From contig NBIV01000029.1 of assembly GCA_003194525.1 (NCBI GenBank), forward strand, positions 248,001 to 312,000: a stretch of 64,000 nt of DNA. Reading direction: 5' to 3'. The notes under the pieces were generated by a model, which worked only from the letters and a program-made list of their open reading frames with translations, was not told where the DNA came from and ran no database searches. Within the stretch, counting starts at the first letter, position 1, and each line of letters starts with the position of its first letter. Positions 31,567-42,022 of the stretch are shown one piece after another. Position numbers and translations under genes: made by a program. The stretch comes from Gracilariopsis chorda. Taxonomy: Eukaryota; Rhodophyta; Florideophyceae; Gracilariales; Gracilariaceae.

Positions 31567-32781
31567 TTACTTTTTCTTATTGTTAGTTCTTAGGAGTGAC
31601 AGAGCCCTCTTGGCCAGGAACACCTTTGAACGTTCGGCTACTGACTCAAATAGTTGCGCATATTGGTTTTCGATCCCAGGAAGATCCTTCACAATGGTAA
31701 ACAATAATTTCCCGAATCGGACACTTTTCTCCATGCCAATGACATTCTTTTCTAAGGAAGGCATTAAGAGTTCAAGCACATCTGGCTGCTCCTTACAACG
31801 GGACAAAAGAGTTTCAACCACTCGTATGCCGTCCTCGCCCCATACGCCAGTGCGATACTCCTTTAATGCAGATAGGGCCGCTTCTGCCTTTAACTCTGAA
31901 CCAACTCTTGAAAGAAGTTCTGCAACGGCACCATTGACTCGTTGATTGCCCTGTGCGAAATGCTTGTAAAGTGTGATAGCAGATCTCCAATGGAAGCTAC
32001 AAAACCTTACAACTGATTTCATCACTTCTCTCGGAGCTGGAGACTCTAGTGTTTGAACATAAGGCAAAATCGTCGCGTTCATAAGCAGGTTGGCCATCGT
32101 CGTTCCTATCTTGTCAGTAAAGCAGCTTATAACTGCGGCTCTAACTAGTGGAGATACATCATGCGGTACCATGATTTGTAAAATCTGTAACAGATCCGTA
32201 CTTTTCGAAAGAAGATCGATAGCGTCTTGTGGAGGCGTTGTGTGTGAGGATACTTGAGCCCAGTTCCTGATTCTCTCTGCACTTTTTCTCTCTTCCGCGC
32301 TTATGCTTTCGTTTTTCTCTCTTGCTGGGCGTTTGGACATGATGGCATCCGTGTCTTTCATGCTGGAGGGCTTGCTCGTCGAAATATCTGACCCATCTGC
32401 TAGATTTCGTGCATCACTTAATCCGTTCTTGCCAGAAATAGAGAATGTAGCTTCTTTCTTCCCCATATCTTGAGGTAATTGCACTTCGCTTAGGTCGTAC
32501 TGTCCAGGCTCTAGTGGCTTTTGTTTAATGATCTCTATCGCTTTATCCCATTCGTTTATGTCGTGTGCTGCATCCTTCCAAAGATCCCACCCGTCATCCT
32601 GAATTCCGCCAAAGCTCGTTTCCAACGCTCTGCAAAGAGCTTTCAAGTTCTTCTGTGCATTTGGGGACAATTCAGAAAACGGTACTGGCAAAGGGGTTCG
32701 TTGCAATTCACGCAATGGTACGAGAGTTGCAAGTTGTATTGCCTCCGATGTAGAAGAGGCTGTCAACAGCTTTTGCCACAT
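31567..32781 (-). CDS. Helical-repeat protein, possibly FANCE-like
   Basis: 404 residues from ATG 32781, no intron. The N-terminal 110 residues are helical and contain GIQDDGWDLWKDAAHDINEWDKAIEII. Residues 115-185 are Ser/Lys-rich and probably disordered. The C-terminal 220 residues are regular amphipathic helices resembling HEAT-type repeats, ending SVRFGKLLFTIVKDLP...ERSKVFLAKRALSLL. That last block resembles the C-terminal domain of Fanconi anaemia group E proteins, where short hydrophobic helices precede an FLxKxxL end. If correct, it would be a nuclear subunit of the Fanconi core complex in crosslink repair. The resemblance is by eye and moderate; any HEAT-repeat scaffold is an alternative. 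Its start faces the small ORF at 33208. Confidence 0.45.
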   Translation of the reverse strand: MWQKLLTASSTSEAIQLATLVPLRELQRTPLPVPFSELSPNAQKNLKALCRALETSFGGIQDDGWDLWKDAAHDINEWDKAIEIIKQKPLEPGQYDLSEVQLPQDMGKKEATFSISGKNGLSDARNLADGSDISTSKPSSMKDTDAIMSKRPAREKNESISAEERKSAERIRNWAQVSSHTTPPQDAIDLLSKSTDLLQILQIMVPHDVSPLVRAAVISCFTDKIGTTMANLLMNATILPYVQTLESPAPREVMKSVVRFCSFHWRSAITLYKHFAQGNQRVNGAVAELLSRVGSELKAEAALSALKEYRTGVWGEDGIRVVETLLSRCKEQPDVLELLMPSLEKNVIGMEKSVRFGKLLFTIVKDLPGIENQYAQLFESVAERSKVFLAKRALSLLRTNNKKK

Positions 32782-32973
32782 GGAGCAAGGAATCCAAAAT
32801 CGTCTTTAACATCCAGAACAAAGCCGTTAAGTTAACGACCTACAAAACTCGTTAAACTGACTAGGACAATGCTGTAGATAGGGAACGATGTGTAAAGAGA
32901 CATAAGCACAACCCAGAACTGTTCATGGGGACTGGTTGCGCCTACGAAGGTAGATACATACTCAAGGGTTGAG

Positions 32974-32991
32974 GGTTAGCGATCGCTAACC
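32974..32991. promoter_or_regulatory. Perfect 18-bp palindrome in a divergent intergenic region
   Basis: GGTTAGCGATCGCTAACC is its own reverse complement. It lies between the FANCE-like gene (minus, start 32781) and the small plus-strand ORF at 33208. A dimeric regulator site is a plausible reading. Confidence 0.45.
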
Positions 32992-33007
32992 GCTAGCAAT
33001 CTAGCAA

Positions 33008-33033
33008 GTGCCAACGACTGCTATCGTTGGCAC
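33008..33033. promoter_or_regulatory. 10-bp stem hairpin in the same intergenic region
   Basis: GTGCCAACGA (33008-33017) and TCGTTGGCAC (33024-33033) are exact complements around a 6-base loop, 17 bases after the 18-bp palindrome. Confidence 0.45.
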
Positions 33034-33207
33034 CTTTGGTACCTTTGGTACATACATAGTAACCTTTACCCTTAACCCCTATCCCTGCTGTACACTGTGC
33101 GCTGGCTGCACCACCCAAGGCAAGTGTAACTAAGGCTCTAAGTTCTGTGTCAGGAATATGAATTAGCACGGGGAAGTAAAAGGGTTAGAAGGTTACAAAC
33201 CTTTACC

Positions 33208-33447
33208 ATGGCTACTGCAGCAGCGGTGCTCAAAAGAGGATTGGAAAGCAAAGGAATAGATGGGCATTACACGGTGTATGAAGAAAGCGAGAGATTGCAA
33301 GTTTTAGGTTTCACTGCCTCACTAAATCCCTGGGCACATAATCCGAACCCGAATATGCTCTACAGAGAAACAAGTGATTACATTTTGTCCCTCACCTCAC
33401 CATCGGAAGAAATCGAGCCGTCTTGCCCATCTTGCCGTGCCGTGTAG
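33208..33447 (+). CDS. Small hypothetical protein
   Basis: 79 codons from ATG 33208 in good context (accATGgct) to TAG 33447. The sequence starts MATAAAVLKRGLESKG and contains VYEESERLQVLGFTASLNPW; the end has CPSCRAV. No family is recognised. It could be a complete small protein or the first exon of a longer gene whose other exons I cannot find in the 270 bp before the convergent neighbour. The palindromes at 32974-33033 lie in its upstream region. Confidence 0.4.
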   Translation: MATAAAVLKRGLESKGIDGHYTVYEESERLQVLGFTASLNPWAHNPNPNMLYRETSDYILSLTSPSEEIEPSCPSCRAV

Positions 33448-33723
33448 CATGAGAGAACTAGGATCTCTCCATCAAGCACGAAAGTAAAGAACCTCCAATG
33501 AAAAAAGGCGTACAAACAAATATAGAGTATATCTTTTTACAAGGCAGCGATTGTTGTTAGACTTTCAGATGTTACGAGTTTGGACATCTCCAAGACATGT
33601 CAAGAAGAAAGCAACCAGTGCTGTGGACGAAGATGTCATATGTGTTAAACAGAACTGATGGGTGTTCTTCGCATTATCTTTCGACACCCTTCTCAGTTCA
33701 GCTCATACTTGAGTCCGTGATCA

Positions 33724-36700
33724 TTACATGTACCAGTAGTCAGAACCGTATGATGGTGATGTACCAGCACTGCCAACAACTTTCACAGACACTTGAGTAT
33801 TCTTCGGGTTCGGGGGTGTGATGCATGTGAAAGAATCGTCATCGTGGACATCAATATTGGTACACGCCTTCCCTCCGAACGTCGCCTGTGGTGTAAAACC
33901 AAAATTGTGTCCTGTGATAAGGACTTTTGTCCCTCCCATTGCAGGCCCTTGCTTCGGATGCACACCGAGTAGAAAAGTCACAGCAGGAGCAGGGTAGGAT
34001 GGCTTTGCGATGACTACCTCAGACTTGTACACTCTTGGCATTATAAATTCACCTCTAGGACCTTCAACCACATTCAGTCCAGAGAAGCCAAGGAAAATCG
34101 GCGCGTAGCCAATGTTTTTGCCATTGGAACCTACTTTCACTTGAGAGACACGCCCTTCGTGCTGTCCAGTGAATTTAGAAATGAACAGGTCGCCCTTGAT
34201 AGCGCCGCCGAATGTATTAGATCTGTACTCCACTATCCCATTGGAAGAACTTTGGAGGTTGGAGATAAGAGGTTGAACAGCTGACGGAGGGTAAGGTACG
34301 CATTCTTTCCTGTTCAAATTCGGATGTCCGTGATACTTCCCAGGTTCTATCAAGTAAAGCTTGTCCTTCAAGACACTTGGCATGCTCCCTGATGACTTGC
34401 TACCGCCAAAGCAATTGGTGGAGAAGTCGCCGAAGTTCTTGTTAGGGCCGTTATCTGTCGCGTACAGCTTCCCGTTGGTGTGTACCGTCATGCCGAATGT
34501 GTTACGCAGTCCTGAAGCGTACACCTTGCACTGCCCAGATATGATCTTGGACTTCTCGGGATCTACATATTGATCATATTTGATGTTCGTGACCTTGTCG
34601 TACGGGCAGGAAACGAGTGCAGCTGAGAGTGGGTTGCTGGCGACTCCGCCTAAGAGGTCATCAGGCGCATCACCCGGAACCGGCTTCTTGCCTGGTATCG
34701 AAACACCTCCGTTCGTGAAACCGCCAATACCGACGATGAGTTCTCCAGTCGGCAAAAACTGCAGCTTATTGATACCGTGATCGTGGTTGGAAACCGGGAG
34801 CCCAGTGACGACATCCTGGGGAGAACCAGCGCAAGGCTTTCCGGGCTCATCGGAGAGCATAGTGGGGCTGAAGTCAATTGACTGAATCTTTCCATTGGTC
34901 CATCCCTCTTCAAAGGGGAAAATGTTCTCATTCTTCCAGTACATTGACGACGTCGTGAAGTACATTTTCAGCTGGTTGCTGAACGGCGAGAATGCTACAC
35001 CGAGAACTGCGCGATGTGATGGACCGGCACTTCTGATGCACTTCTTGGTAACTTGGAAGTTCTTATCCACGGCCAAAGCGTAAAGATTGCCCTTGCTACT
35101 GCCCATGTACAATCTCCCATCAGGTCCGTAGGTGATGCCAGCAATGAACGAAACCTTGAAGTCGGAACCATCTAAATCCTTCAGCTTGGTCTGTGTGAAT
35201 ATGACAGGTTGATTCAATGTTGTTCCAGAAATGTAAGTAAACGTGACGGCGTTTGAAACGCCTGCGTTCGTGTTGACTGTGATGGGTACGGAACCGAATC
35301 CTTCAGGAACGGTAACCTGCAAAACGCCAGGGTCGGAAGAAATCAAGTTCGACGCCAACTTGTTCCCGAACTTCACAGACACGCCGTTGATGAATGCAGA
35401 TCCGAAGATCTGAATGTTCTCACCGCCAGATGGAGTGGACTCACTCTTAGAAAGGCCAGTGATGATCGGGAGCACATTGCCCGAGTCGTGTTGCAGCACA
35501 GATTTTGTGAGTTCAAGCTCGGGACTTGTAAGAACCAGAACAGGGGTGAGATTCTTCGGGCGGAAGTAGGTGATTTGGAACGAGTGTAGCTTCTGCATGT
35601 AGTACTTGTCCGGTGTGGTTGTGACCCCCATGGAATTTGATTGCGCTAGAATAGCCCCAGCATAATATAGTTTGAACGGGCCATTGTGCTGAACTTTGAA
35701 CGAGTAAACGCCTGTCTTCGGAATCTCTACGAAGTAGATGCATCGTACGGCAAACGCATTCTGGGAAAACGGAAAATTCCCAAAAGCGGCTGCGTTATTC
35801 ATTGATATCGTCGGCTTCACATCGCCGAACAGCGGCTTCGGGAAAGAGTTGAGCCCTGCAGGAAGAGGAACGGTTGCGAACGACTTAGCACCATAATCAT
35901 AGAAATAGCAGTACGCACCGTTCGTGGTAGAGCTCTTGACCTCAACCTCAGTTGACTCCATTGCCACGTCTCCTGTGGTGTCCACCACCTCCAGAGTAAT
36001 AGTGGTCTTCCCGAGAGGGAAGCTAGCAGAGAACTTGCCAGATTTGTTCGTGTTCACCTTTTGTACCAGAACGCCGTTCTCCATTACCTGCCAAGTCCAT
36101 TTGTACGCTACGATTGCACCGGAGACCTCGGGTGGACCGGGGTCGCTGTAGTGAGAGTGGGACTGGGTACCATCGAGCGCTACTGTCGCCACTCCGTCAT
36201 TGTTGAAGTCAGTGGCGATGTACGGCCCACCTGGAACGGAGTGGGACCGATGATCGAAGCCGTTGTTAAGGTCACCTGCAAACGCCTTGCCAGTGGCTCC
36301 CAGCACACAACCACCACCCACAGCTTTTGAGCCAGCACCCGGACCCTCAATGAAGATACCGGATATCATAGGATTTTCAACTGCTTTGATGAGCGTGACA
36401 TCAATAAAGCCGTTCTTCGATGGTACACCGTTATACGTCTTGACAAGGCCGACATTCTTACCAACCGCCTTGAAGATGTCAAGATTCTGCTCTTTGGTTG
36501 CGCCATTGATGAAGACGTCAAAAGTACGCAAACCAACGGCACTAAAGTACACTTCAGCGAACAACAATTTGACAGTGAAGGTGCCAGCTGGAACAGGAAT
36601 CTTGTAACTGAGGACCGATTCCTTAGTCCATCTGTGACTGGAGTAGACCGTGTCCCAGGGGGCTGGTCCAGAAGGGCCGGAGACAGGAATGTCAGAGTTG

Positions 36701-37968
36701 AAAGCCTCACCAACAGAGGTGCTAGAGATGTACTGCTTATTATCAGCTCCGACCAAGGCAGCCTCCACTTGAGGTCCAGCAGCGTTCATCCTGAATTGGT
36801 TTTCAGTGGCACCACTGACAGTACAGGCCAAGCCATTATCCGCAGTACTGGGCGGCGGAACAGGCGCGGTATCAACCTTGGTAACAAGGCCATCGGGAAC
36901 GCAAGGCGGTGGGTTTGATGAACAACTCTTTCCAAGACTATTGATACTGGAGATACAGCACAATTCGCCAGCTGCAAAGTTTCCACAATTATTACCTCCG
37001 CATTTGCCGCAGACGCTCTTACAGCACGCTGAAAGCGACGTGAACGGATTCTCTCCAAGTATGCCTCCAGCAGGACACTGGTTGGGGGATGAGGAAGGCG
37101 TGGTTGTGGGTGCTGGAGCGGGGTTTGGAATAACAGCTGACAAGTCTTTGGACGGTACGCACGGGGCTACATCGGTGTCACAGCTCTTGGCAGCAATGTT
37201 GATACTGGATATACAGCAAAGCTGTCCCGGTGCAAAATTGCCGCAACCATTTCCACCGCACTGTCCGCACGCGGACGGGCAGCAGGCCATCTGTTTTGTG
37301 ACGGGGTTGCTGGCGAAGATACCGTTTGAGCAGGTTGGATCAGTTGTTAGAGTGGGTGTTACCGGAGGTTGTGTTGGTGGTGGAGGTGATGATTGAGAGA
37401 CGAGTTGATCCGCGTTCGGTGCGTTTATGACGATTGCGCTGATCATGGGATTCTCCTTTCCTGGGATTCTTGCCAGTGTGATGGTGATAAAGCCAGCGAC
37501 GGGGGAGATGTTACCGAAGCTGAGGAAGAGCGCGTTGTTAGAACCGGAGGTAGCAAAGACGTCAAGAGCGTCAAGCTTGTTGACGCCATTGATAAGCACG
37601 GAGAAGATTCGCGCGCCTTTCTTGAACAGCGGGGCATAAGTTTCTGCAAACATCAAGGCGACAGTGTACGTCGCGGACGGGACGGGGATTTTGTATTGCA
37701 GGTTGCCTGAGGGGGCGTATCGGTACGAGTCATAGACGGGTTGCCATGTGCCGGAAGCCTGGACTGTGCCTTTGGGAATGGAGAGCGGAATGGAGTTTTC
37801 GGGGGAGACATAGGCGGGAAGGTCCTCTCTAAACGCGATTGATTGGAGCGCATCGCCTCCGCAATTAATACGCAGCGGGGCTGCGGCGGCGACGGAGAGC
37901 AGTAAGAAAAGGGATGACGAGATTAGAAGTGAGATAATTGGAGTGGGTGACGGTCGTGTGGCAGTCAT
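33724..37968 (-). CDS. Secreted malectin / IPT-TIG / sorbosone-dehydrogenase-like multidomain protein
   Basis: 1414 residues from ATG 37968, single exon. Residues 1-28 are a signal peptide (hydrophobic ISLLISSSLFLLLSVAAAA). A malectin-like domain follows (about 30-185, LRINCGG start). Two cysteine-rich modules (about 210-280 and 295-355) share the pattern CCxSxCGxCGGNxCGNFAxGxLCCIS. A second malectin-like domain spans about 380-545. A PKD-like segment (about 580-680), a PA14-like segment (about 690-810) and an IPT/TIG domain (about 830-910) come next. A six-bladed beta-propeller like glucose/sorbosone dehydrogenases follows (about 920-1330; GRLYMGSSKGNLY, HDHGINKLQFLPTGELIVGIGG, ASGLRNTFGMTVH). 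A second IPT/TIG domain closes the protein. Domain content suggests an extracellular or wall protein binding sugars. Whether the propeller is enzymatic cannot be told. No transmembrane end is seen. Confidence 0.85.
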   Translation of the reverse strand: MTATRPSPTPIISLLISSSLFLLLSVAAAAPLRINCGGDALQSIAFREDLPAYVSPENSIPLSIPKGTVQASGTWQPVYDSYRYAPSGNLQYKIPVPSATYTVALMFAETYAPLFKKGARIFSVLINGVNKLDALDVFATSGSNNALFLSFGNISPVAGFITITLARIPGKENPMISAIVINAPNADQLVSQSSPPPPTQPPVTPTLTTDPTCSNGIFASNPVTKQMACCPSACGQCGGNGCGNFAPGQLCCISSINIAAKSCDTDVAPCVPSKDLSAVIPNPAPAPTTTPSSSPNQCPAGGILGENPFTSLSACCKSVCGKCGGNNCGNFAAGELCCISSINSLGKSCSSNPPPCVPDGLVTKVDTAPVPPPSTADNGLACTVSGATENQFRMNAAGPQVEAALVGADNKQYISSTSVGEAFNSDIPVSGPSGPAPWDTVYSSHRWTKESVLSYKIPVPAGTFTVKLLFAEVYFSAVGLRTFDVFINGATKEQNLDIFKAVGKNVGLVKTYNGVPSKNGFIDVTLIKAVENPMISGIFIEGPGAGSKAVGGGCVLGATGKAFAGDLNNGFDHRSHSVPGGPYIATDFNNDGVATVALDGTQSHSHYSDPGPPEVSGAIVAYKWTWQVMENGVLVQKVNTNKSGKFSASFPLGKTTITLEVVDTTGDVAMESTEVEVKSSTTNGAYCYFYDYGAKSFATVPLPAGLNSFPKPLFGDVKPTISMNNAAAFGNFPFSQNAFAVRCIYFVEIPKTGVYSFKVQHNGPFKLYYAGAILAQSNSMGVTTTPDKYYMQKLHSFQITYFRPKNLTPVLVLTSPELELTKSVLQHDSGNVLPIITGLSKSESTPSGGENIQIFGSAFINGVSVKFGNKLASNLISSDPGVLQVTVPEGFGSVPITVNTNAGVSNAVTFTYISGTTLNQPVIFTQTKLKDLDGSDFKVSFIAGITYGPDGRLYMGSSKGNLYALAVDKNFQVTKKCIRSAGPSHRAVLGVAFSPFSNQLKMYFTTSSMYWKNENIFPFEEGWTNGKIQSIDFSPTMLSDEPGKPCAGSPQDVVTGLPVSNHDHGINKLQFLPTGELIVGIGGFTNGGVSIPGKKPVPGDAPDDLLGGVASNPLSAALVSCPYDKVTNIKYDQYVDPEKSKIISGQCKVYASGLRNTFGMTVHTNGKLYATDNGPNKNFGDFSTNCFGGSKSSGSMPSVLKDKLYLIEPGKYHGHPNLNRKECVPYPPSAVQPLISNLQSSSNGIVEYRSNTFGGAIKGDLFISKFTGQHEGRVSQVKVGSNGKNIGYAPIFLGFSGLNVVEGPRGEFIMPRVYKSEVVIAKPSYPAPAVTFLLGVHPKQGPAMGGTKVLITGHNFGFTPQATFGGKACTNIDVHDDDSFTCITPPNPKNTQVSVKVVGSAGTSPSYGSDYWYM

Positions 37969-38474
37969 ATTAGCGCAAAGTGATGGAGCAGGATTGTTAG
38001 CATATGGTTACGAAGACGATGTGGTAGGGGGAAGTTGTGGAGGAAGTTAGAGAGGGTTGGGAGTGGCGGGGGTTGGGGGGGTGCAATAAGGTAGGATGAT
38101 TGCTCACAGAGCGGGCAGATGTGTGCGGACAGGGGGCATGTGTAGTAACGGGCAGGCGAAGCGTAACGCGGGCAACGGCGCGCGCGGCTGGGCGCGGCGG
38201 CAGCGGTGGTGGATGGGCAGGGGACGTGCAGGGCCGCGGGTGCAGGGTGGGGGGCGCCATCGATAGCATGGCTGTATAGGCGATGGGTCGAAGCGCAACG
38301 CGATAGCGATGGAGCTTTCGGGGCGATTGGGACGGAGCTGTAAGGCGCGCGCTGCTGCGGCGGAACGAAAGATGTAACGCGTGCGCTGTTTGCGCCACGT
38401 GCATGCGCGCACCGGTGCGCGCGATCGCTTGGCACGGCGGACGGCCAGTTTTGTTGGCTGCCACGTTTTGAAAC

Positions 38475-38504
<30 letters not shown>
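38475..38504. repeat. (GGACGC)5 microsatellite
   Basis: Five uninterrupted copies of GGACGC upstream of the malectin-type gene. Confidence 0.95.
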
Positions 38505-38505
<1 letters not shown>

Positions 38506-39325
38506 TGGCGAAAAGGAAAGCGTGGGTCAACAACAGGGGGCCCGCTTGAGTTTGAGGAGAGCGTGCAGACGGGGCGGAAGTGCGCAATAGAACACTGTGA
38601 AGACACGCAGGGGGTGGGGTGGGGGGGGGGGGTGAGCCGTGCTTCCCTTTTCTGCCACGCAAGGTTCGGAGAGCGCTCTCTCCGCGATGGCGCTTTCGGG
38701 ACTGGCACGTGGGACTGAATGAGCGCTGCATACAAAATCACCGTTGGCACCGGTGCGGCGTGACCGCCGCTCCATATTCCCGCACACGCTCACGCTGGCT
38801 GTATTTTCTTTGTTCTTCTCTGTTGTGGGTGTAAACGTCTTCTGTACGGGGGGGCGCGCGCTTGCGTGATGACGGAAAGCGGCGAGCGTGCTGTACAGGG
38901 CGCACCCCCTCTTCCTTACACGGCGAGTTGGTGCACAACGCCTTTACCTCACGAGCGTGCCGTGGGCGGACACACAGTCTGGTGGTGTCATCTCTGCGCA
39001 GCGTGCTGTTTGCCCATTTTCTCCATGCCGCACGAATGAACCACGCGGCGAAGTAAGAGTAATTGACAGTACTGTTAGGAGTAGGGATACCTTTCAGTAC
39101 CGACGGCACCGACAGCGACGAAATCGCTGCCACTGTCCGACCATGGGAAGAGGCGGAGCAGCGCCACTCGAGGCTGTATTCTCCTCCCGAACGCGCCCCC
39201 AAAGTGGCGAATTACATACGCGCAGCGTGCATCGTGTACCGTAGGTACCGTTTGCATACAGTGCATGGAATAATGGTTTCTACGGCTTTGTGTTTGTCCT
39301 CTCGCACAAAACGGACGCGGTCAAC

Positions 39326-39354
39326 CGTTGCGTTGCGTTGCGTTGCGTTGCGTT
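39326..39354. repeat. (CGTTG)5 microsatellite
   Basis: Five uninterrupted CGTTG units followed by a partial sixth. Confidence 0.95.
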
Positions 39355-41181
39355 CAATAAAGTTGCTCACGCTCGTTTGGCCAACATAACATTCTGCACC
39401 CAGCGCGGACCCCTCGCCGCGACATGAAACAAGTGGCTCGTGTTGCACACATGTGCACGAAAGCAAGTCGTCCCACGTGGCATACACGAACACGCGTCAG
39501 TGCTGCACAGCGCGCACAGCAAGTCAGACGTGTTGCGGCCGCGCGCAACCAGAACGGAGGAGTGTGTGTCGTGCAACTTATTTTAGAACAGCCAGCCACG
39601 CAGAAAAGCGTTCCATTCTCAGCGCCAATCAACGACCAAATCACAAAAGTCTCCACACGTCAAGTTACGGCCGGCTCTCGTTACACCAACAAGCGCCGTC
39701 AAATCCATTCCCACCGCAGCTTCCAATCGCACACAGCCGCCACCTGCCGTCGTGCATCATGCCCTGCAACGTCAACACAGCAAATACCCGACTGTAACCG
39801 TAGCGCGACACATGCCAAACCATCCCTTCGTCCACTCGTCGTGCCAGCACACAGCGCGCTTTCCTCACGTCAGCTACACCCCCCCCCCTCAATTTCCAGT
39901 TGACTGCTTTTCTCGTCACCTAACTTTCAACCCATCTCTCATACCCCCGTCTTTGATACATGCATTCGGAGACAAGGAACAGTTCCAACCGCCACCCACC
40001 ACCCCCTTGTCTTGTACAACAAAATGAAACGCTACTAATGTGTTTCACATCATGTTGGTACAACTTTTCATACAAGCTGACCATGTCAACCATGTCAGTC
40101 GTGTCCAAGCGTACCAATGCAATAATGCATCGCAAAACTGCCTCTTGTCCCATGGGCATGTACCCGCCAACTCAGCACTGTTTGTCCGAGAACAGAGGCA
40201 AGCACCGAACGGAGGGGGGGGCCATCAAAACATGCATCCCACTTCCAACTGTACAGATGCATCAACATGCGCGAACGGCGGCGCATTCGAGATGCCATTT
40301 TTAGATCATGTGCGCAAAGCAATCACGATACTCCTCACCACAACTCTTGCGGCTCGCACACCCCACACAAGCTTTGCATATCAGCCGCCATGCATGCAAC
40401 CATCACCACCCCCACCACAGCCACCAGAAGCGCCTATCAAACCGCGCTCTCGAAACGCCATGTGCAACCCAGCCGTCTCGCTCCCTTCCTTGCATGATGT
40501 AGCAATAAAGAAAAAAAAAAGAAAGAAGGAAGAAGAGTAAACAACACAGCTGCCACGTTACGAGAATCAAAGCTGAGGAGAAAAAAAAGACAAGCAACAC
40601 CCAAAAATATCGCTTGCTCTCCGCCTGTACCAACGGAGACTACACAACGCGCGCGTATTTCCACACACACGTGAGAGGGAGAGTAGCGCAGAAAACGCTC
40701 TCAAGAGCGTGGAATGCAACTATTTTAGAAAACGGAACAAGTTTAAGCGCACACGCGAGACCGACGGCGCGGCTAGCTGCACATACGTTCCGGCTGCATC
40801 GCGTCGGGTAAAGTGGCCAGCGTCGGGGCGTTTGAAACGCGCAGCGTTTCAACGCGGGGGTGCGCCACGCCGACACAGGCTGGCGCTGCGAAAGGTAGAG
40901 AAGCAGTACTCACAGTGTGTTCACGGCGGTGCGGTGCCAGTTTGGCCTTGCGCCCTCTCTCATGACAACGGCGCCTCCAGCGCAGATTCAAAGCGTTGAC
41001 AAGTGAGACGACGGAGAGAGAAAAGAAAGAAAAAAAAAAAAAAAGGCCTAAATCGAATGCACTTTCTCCTGTGTATGTTGCTGTGAGTGAGACGACGTGT
41101 TATCTACGATTTTCAGCCAAATATCTGCCGACGCGCGCCGGCGCCCGTGCGGCGCGCACAGGCGGGCGGCCGCCGCAACAA

Positions 41182-41568
41182 ATGGACAAGCAACCGAAGC
41201 AATCGTCAAGCGTGGACGAGGCGCACTCGCAGCTGCGCCGTCTGGAATCGCAGGCGACCAATCTACAAACGTCGCTGAACAAGCTGACGGCGCTTCTGAG
41301 CGCGCGCACAGGTAGCAACACAAGCCTCACGGCGGCGCACACGTCGCTCAGCAGCCAGCTGAGCCAGCTGGTGCTGCAGCGCGATGCGGGCCATTTGGAA
41401 CAATCGCACGCTCAGTTGATGCGCCAAATGCAGCTGGTGCGCGAGCACTTGGACGCGCTGGGCGCGCTTGCGCGCGGCGTGGACGACGTGAAGAACACCG
41501 TGCTGCAGCTCGAGACTCGCGTGGCGTCGCGACTTGCCCGCGCTCGCGCAGCGGCCGTGAAGAAATAG
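41182..41568 (+). CDS. Small coiled-coil protein
   Basis: 128 residues from ATG 41182. An upstream in-frame extension to 40996 exists, but the added residues start in an A-rich repeat, so the internal ATG is preferred. The sequence is almost wholly helical with heptad patterns: LRRLESQATNLQTSLNKL, then LMRQMQLVREHLDALGAL and VKNTVLQLETRVASRL. Size and layout resemble small subunits of BLOC/BORC-like or Mediator-type complexes, but I cannot assign it. It is followed 454 bp later by the convergent PP2C gene. Confidence 0.6.
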   Translation: MDKQPKQSSSVDEAHSQLRRLESQATNLQTSLNKLTALLSARTGSNTSLTAAHTSLSSQLSQLVLQRDAGHLEQSHAQLMRQMQLVREHLDALGALARGVDDVKNTVLQLETRVASRLARARAAAVKK

Positions 41569-42022
41569 CACGAACATGTTTCTATTTTGGACGGCGGAGA
41601 GGGGTGGGGGTGTGTTACAGTAGCAAGGTGAGCGTTGCGGTGTGTGAGAGCGCGGCTCTCGTTGGGGAGGCGGAAAGGCAGATACGGTGGTGAGGGGGAG
41701 GCGGAGAAAAGGTGATGACTTTGCTCCCCAATCCACGGACGTGAGCGACCAGCGCCCAAAAAAATGGGCGTGTGACGGAGCAGTGTAAATAGCCGTAAAG
41801 CAAAAAAGTGATTGCTCCGCTGCTGCTGTAGCACACAGATAGATTGCGCACACAGCAGCGGCAACAACTGAAAGAAAAAAAAAAGGGACACGCAAGCGCT
41901 GCGAATTTGCAACGTCTCTCGTACACAAAGCGTTTACCGAAGGGAGGAGGGGGCGGGCGTGCTGACACAGCGCTTTTTACAAGACGCACCGAAAAGAAAA
42001 AGCAAAAGAGACAGAAGGTGTC

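Larger units (their letters stand above)
37969..41181. other. GC-rich intergenic region
   Basis: About 3.2 kb without a convincing gene. Many overlapping frames on both strands (for example 37965-38750 minus and 39424-39903 plus) are products of high GC content and low-complexity composition, with no domains. Simple repeats are present: five GGACGC units at 38475-38504, five CGTTG units at 39326-39350, a run of 12 G at 38621-38632 and several purine-rich tracts near 40509-40600. The promoter of the large malectin protein should lie at its left end. Confidence 0.5.

Noticed and set aside
33055-33090. Telomere-like repeat (acccttaacccctatccc)
   Set aside because: Only one or two irregular units, in a gene-flanking region, with no tandem array.
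37965-38750. Minus-strand frames of 240-260 codons directly upstream of the malectin-type gene
   Set aside because: Two different frames are open over the same GC-rich sequence, both low complexity with Pro/Ser/Ala and simple repeats, and neither has a domain. They look like composition artefacts in a promoter region.
40996-41181. 62-codon N-terminal extension of the small coiled-coil protein
   Set aside because: The extension translates an A-rich tract (Lys run) and a region with no helix pattern; the ATG at 41182 starts the coherent part.
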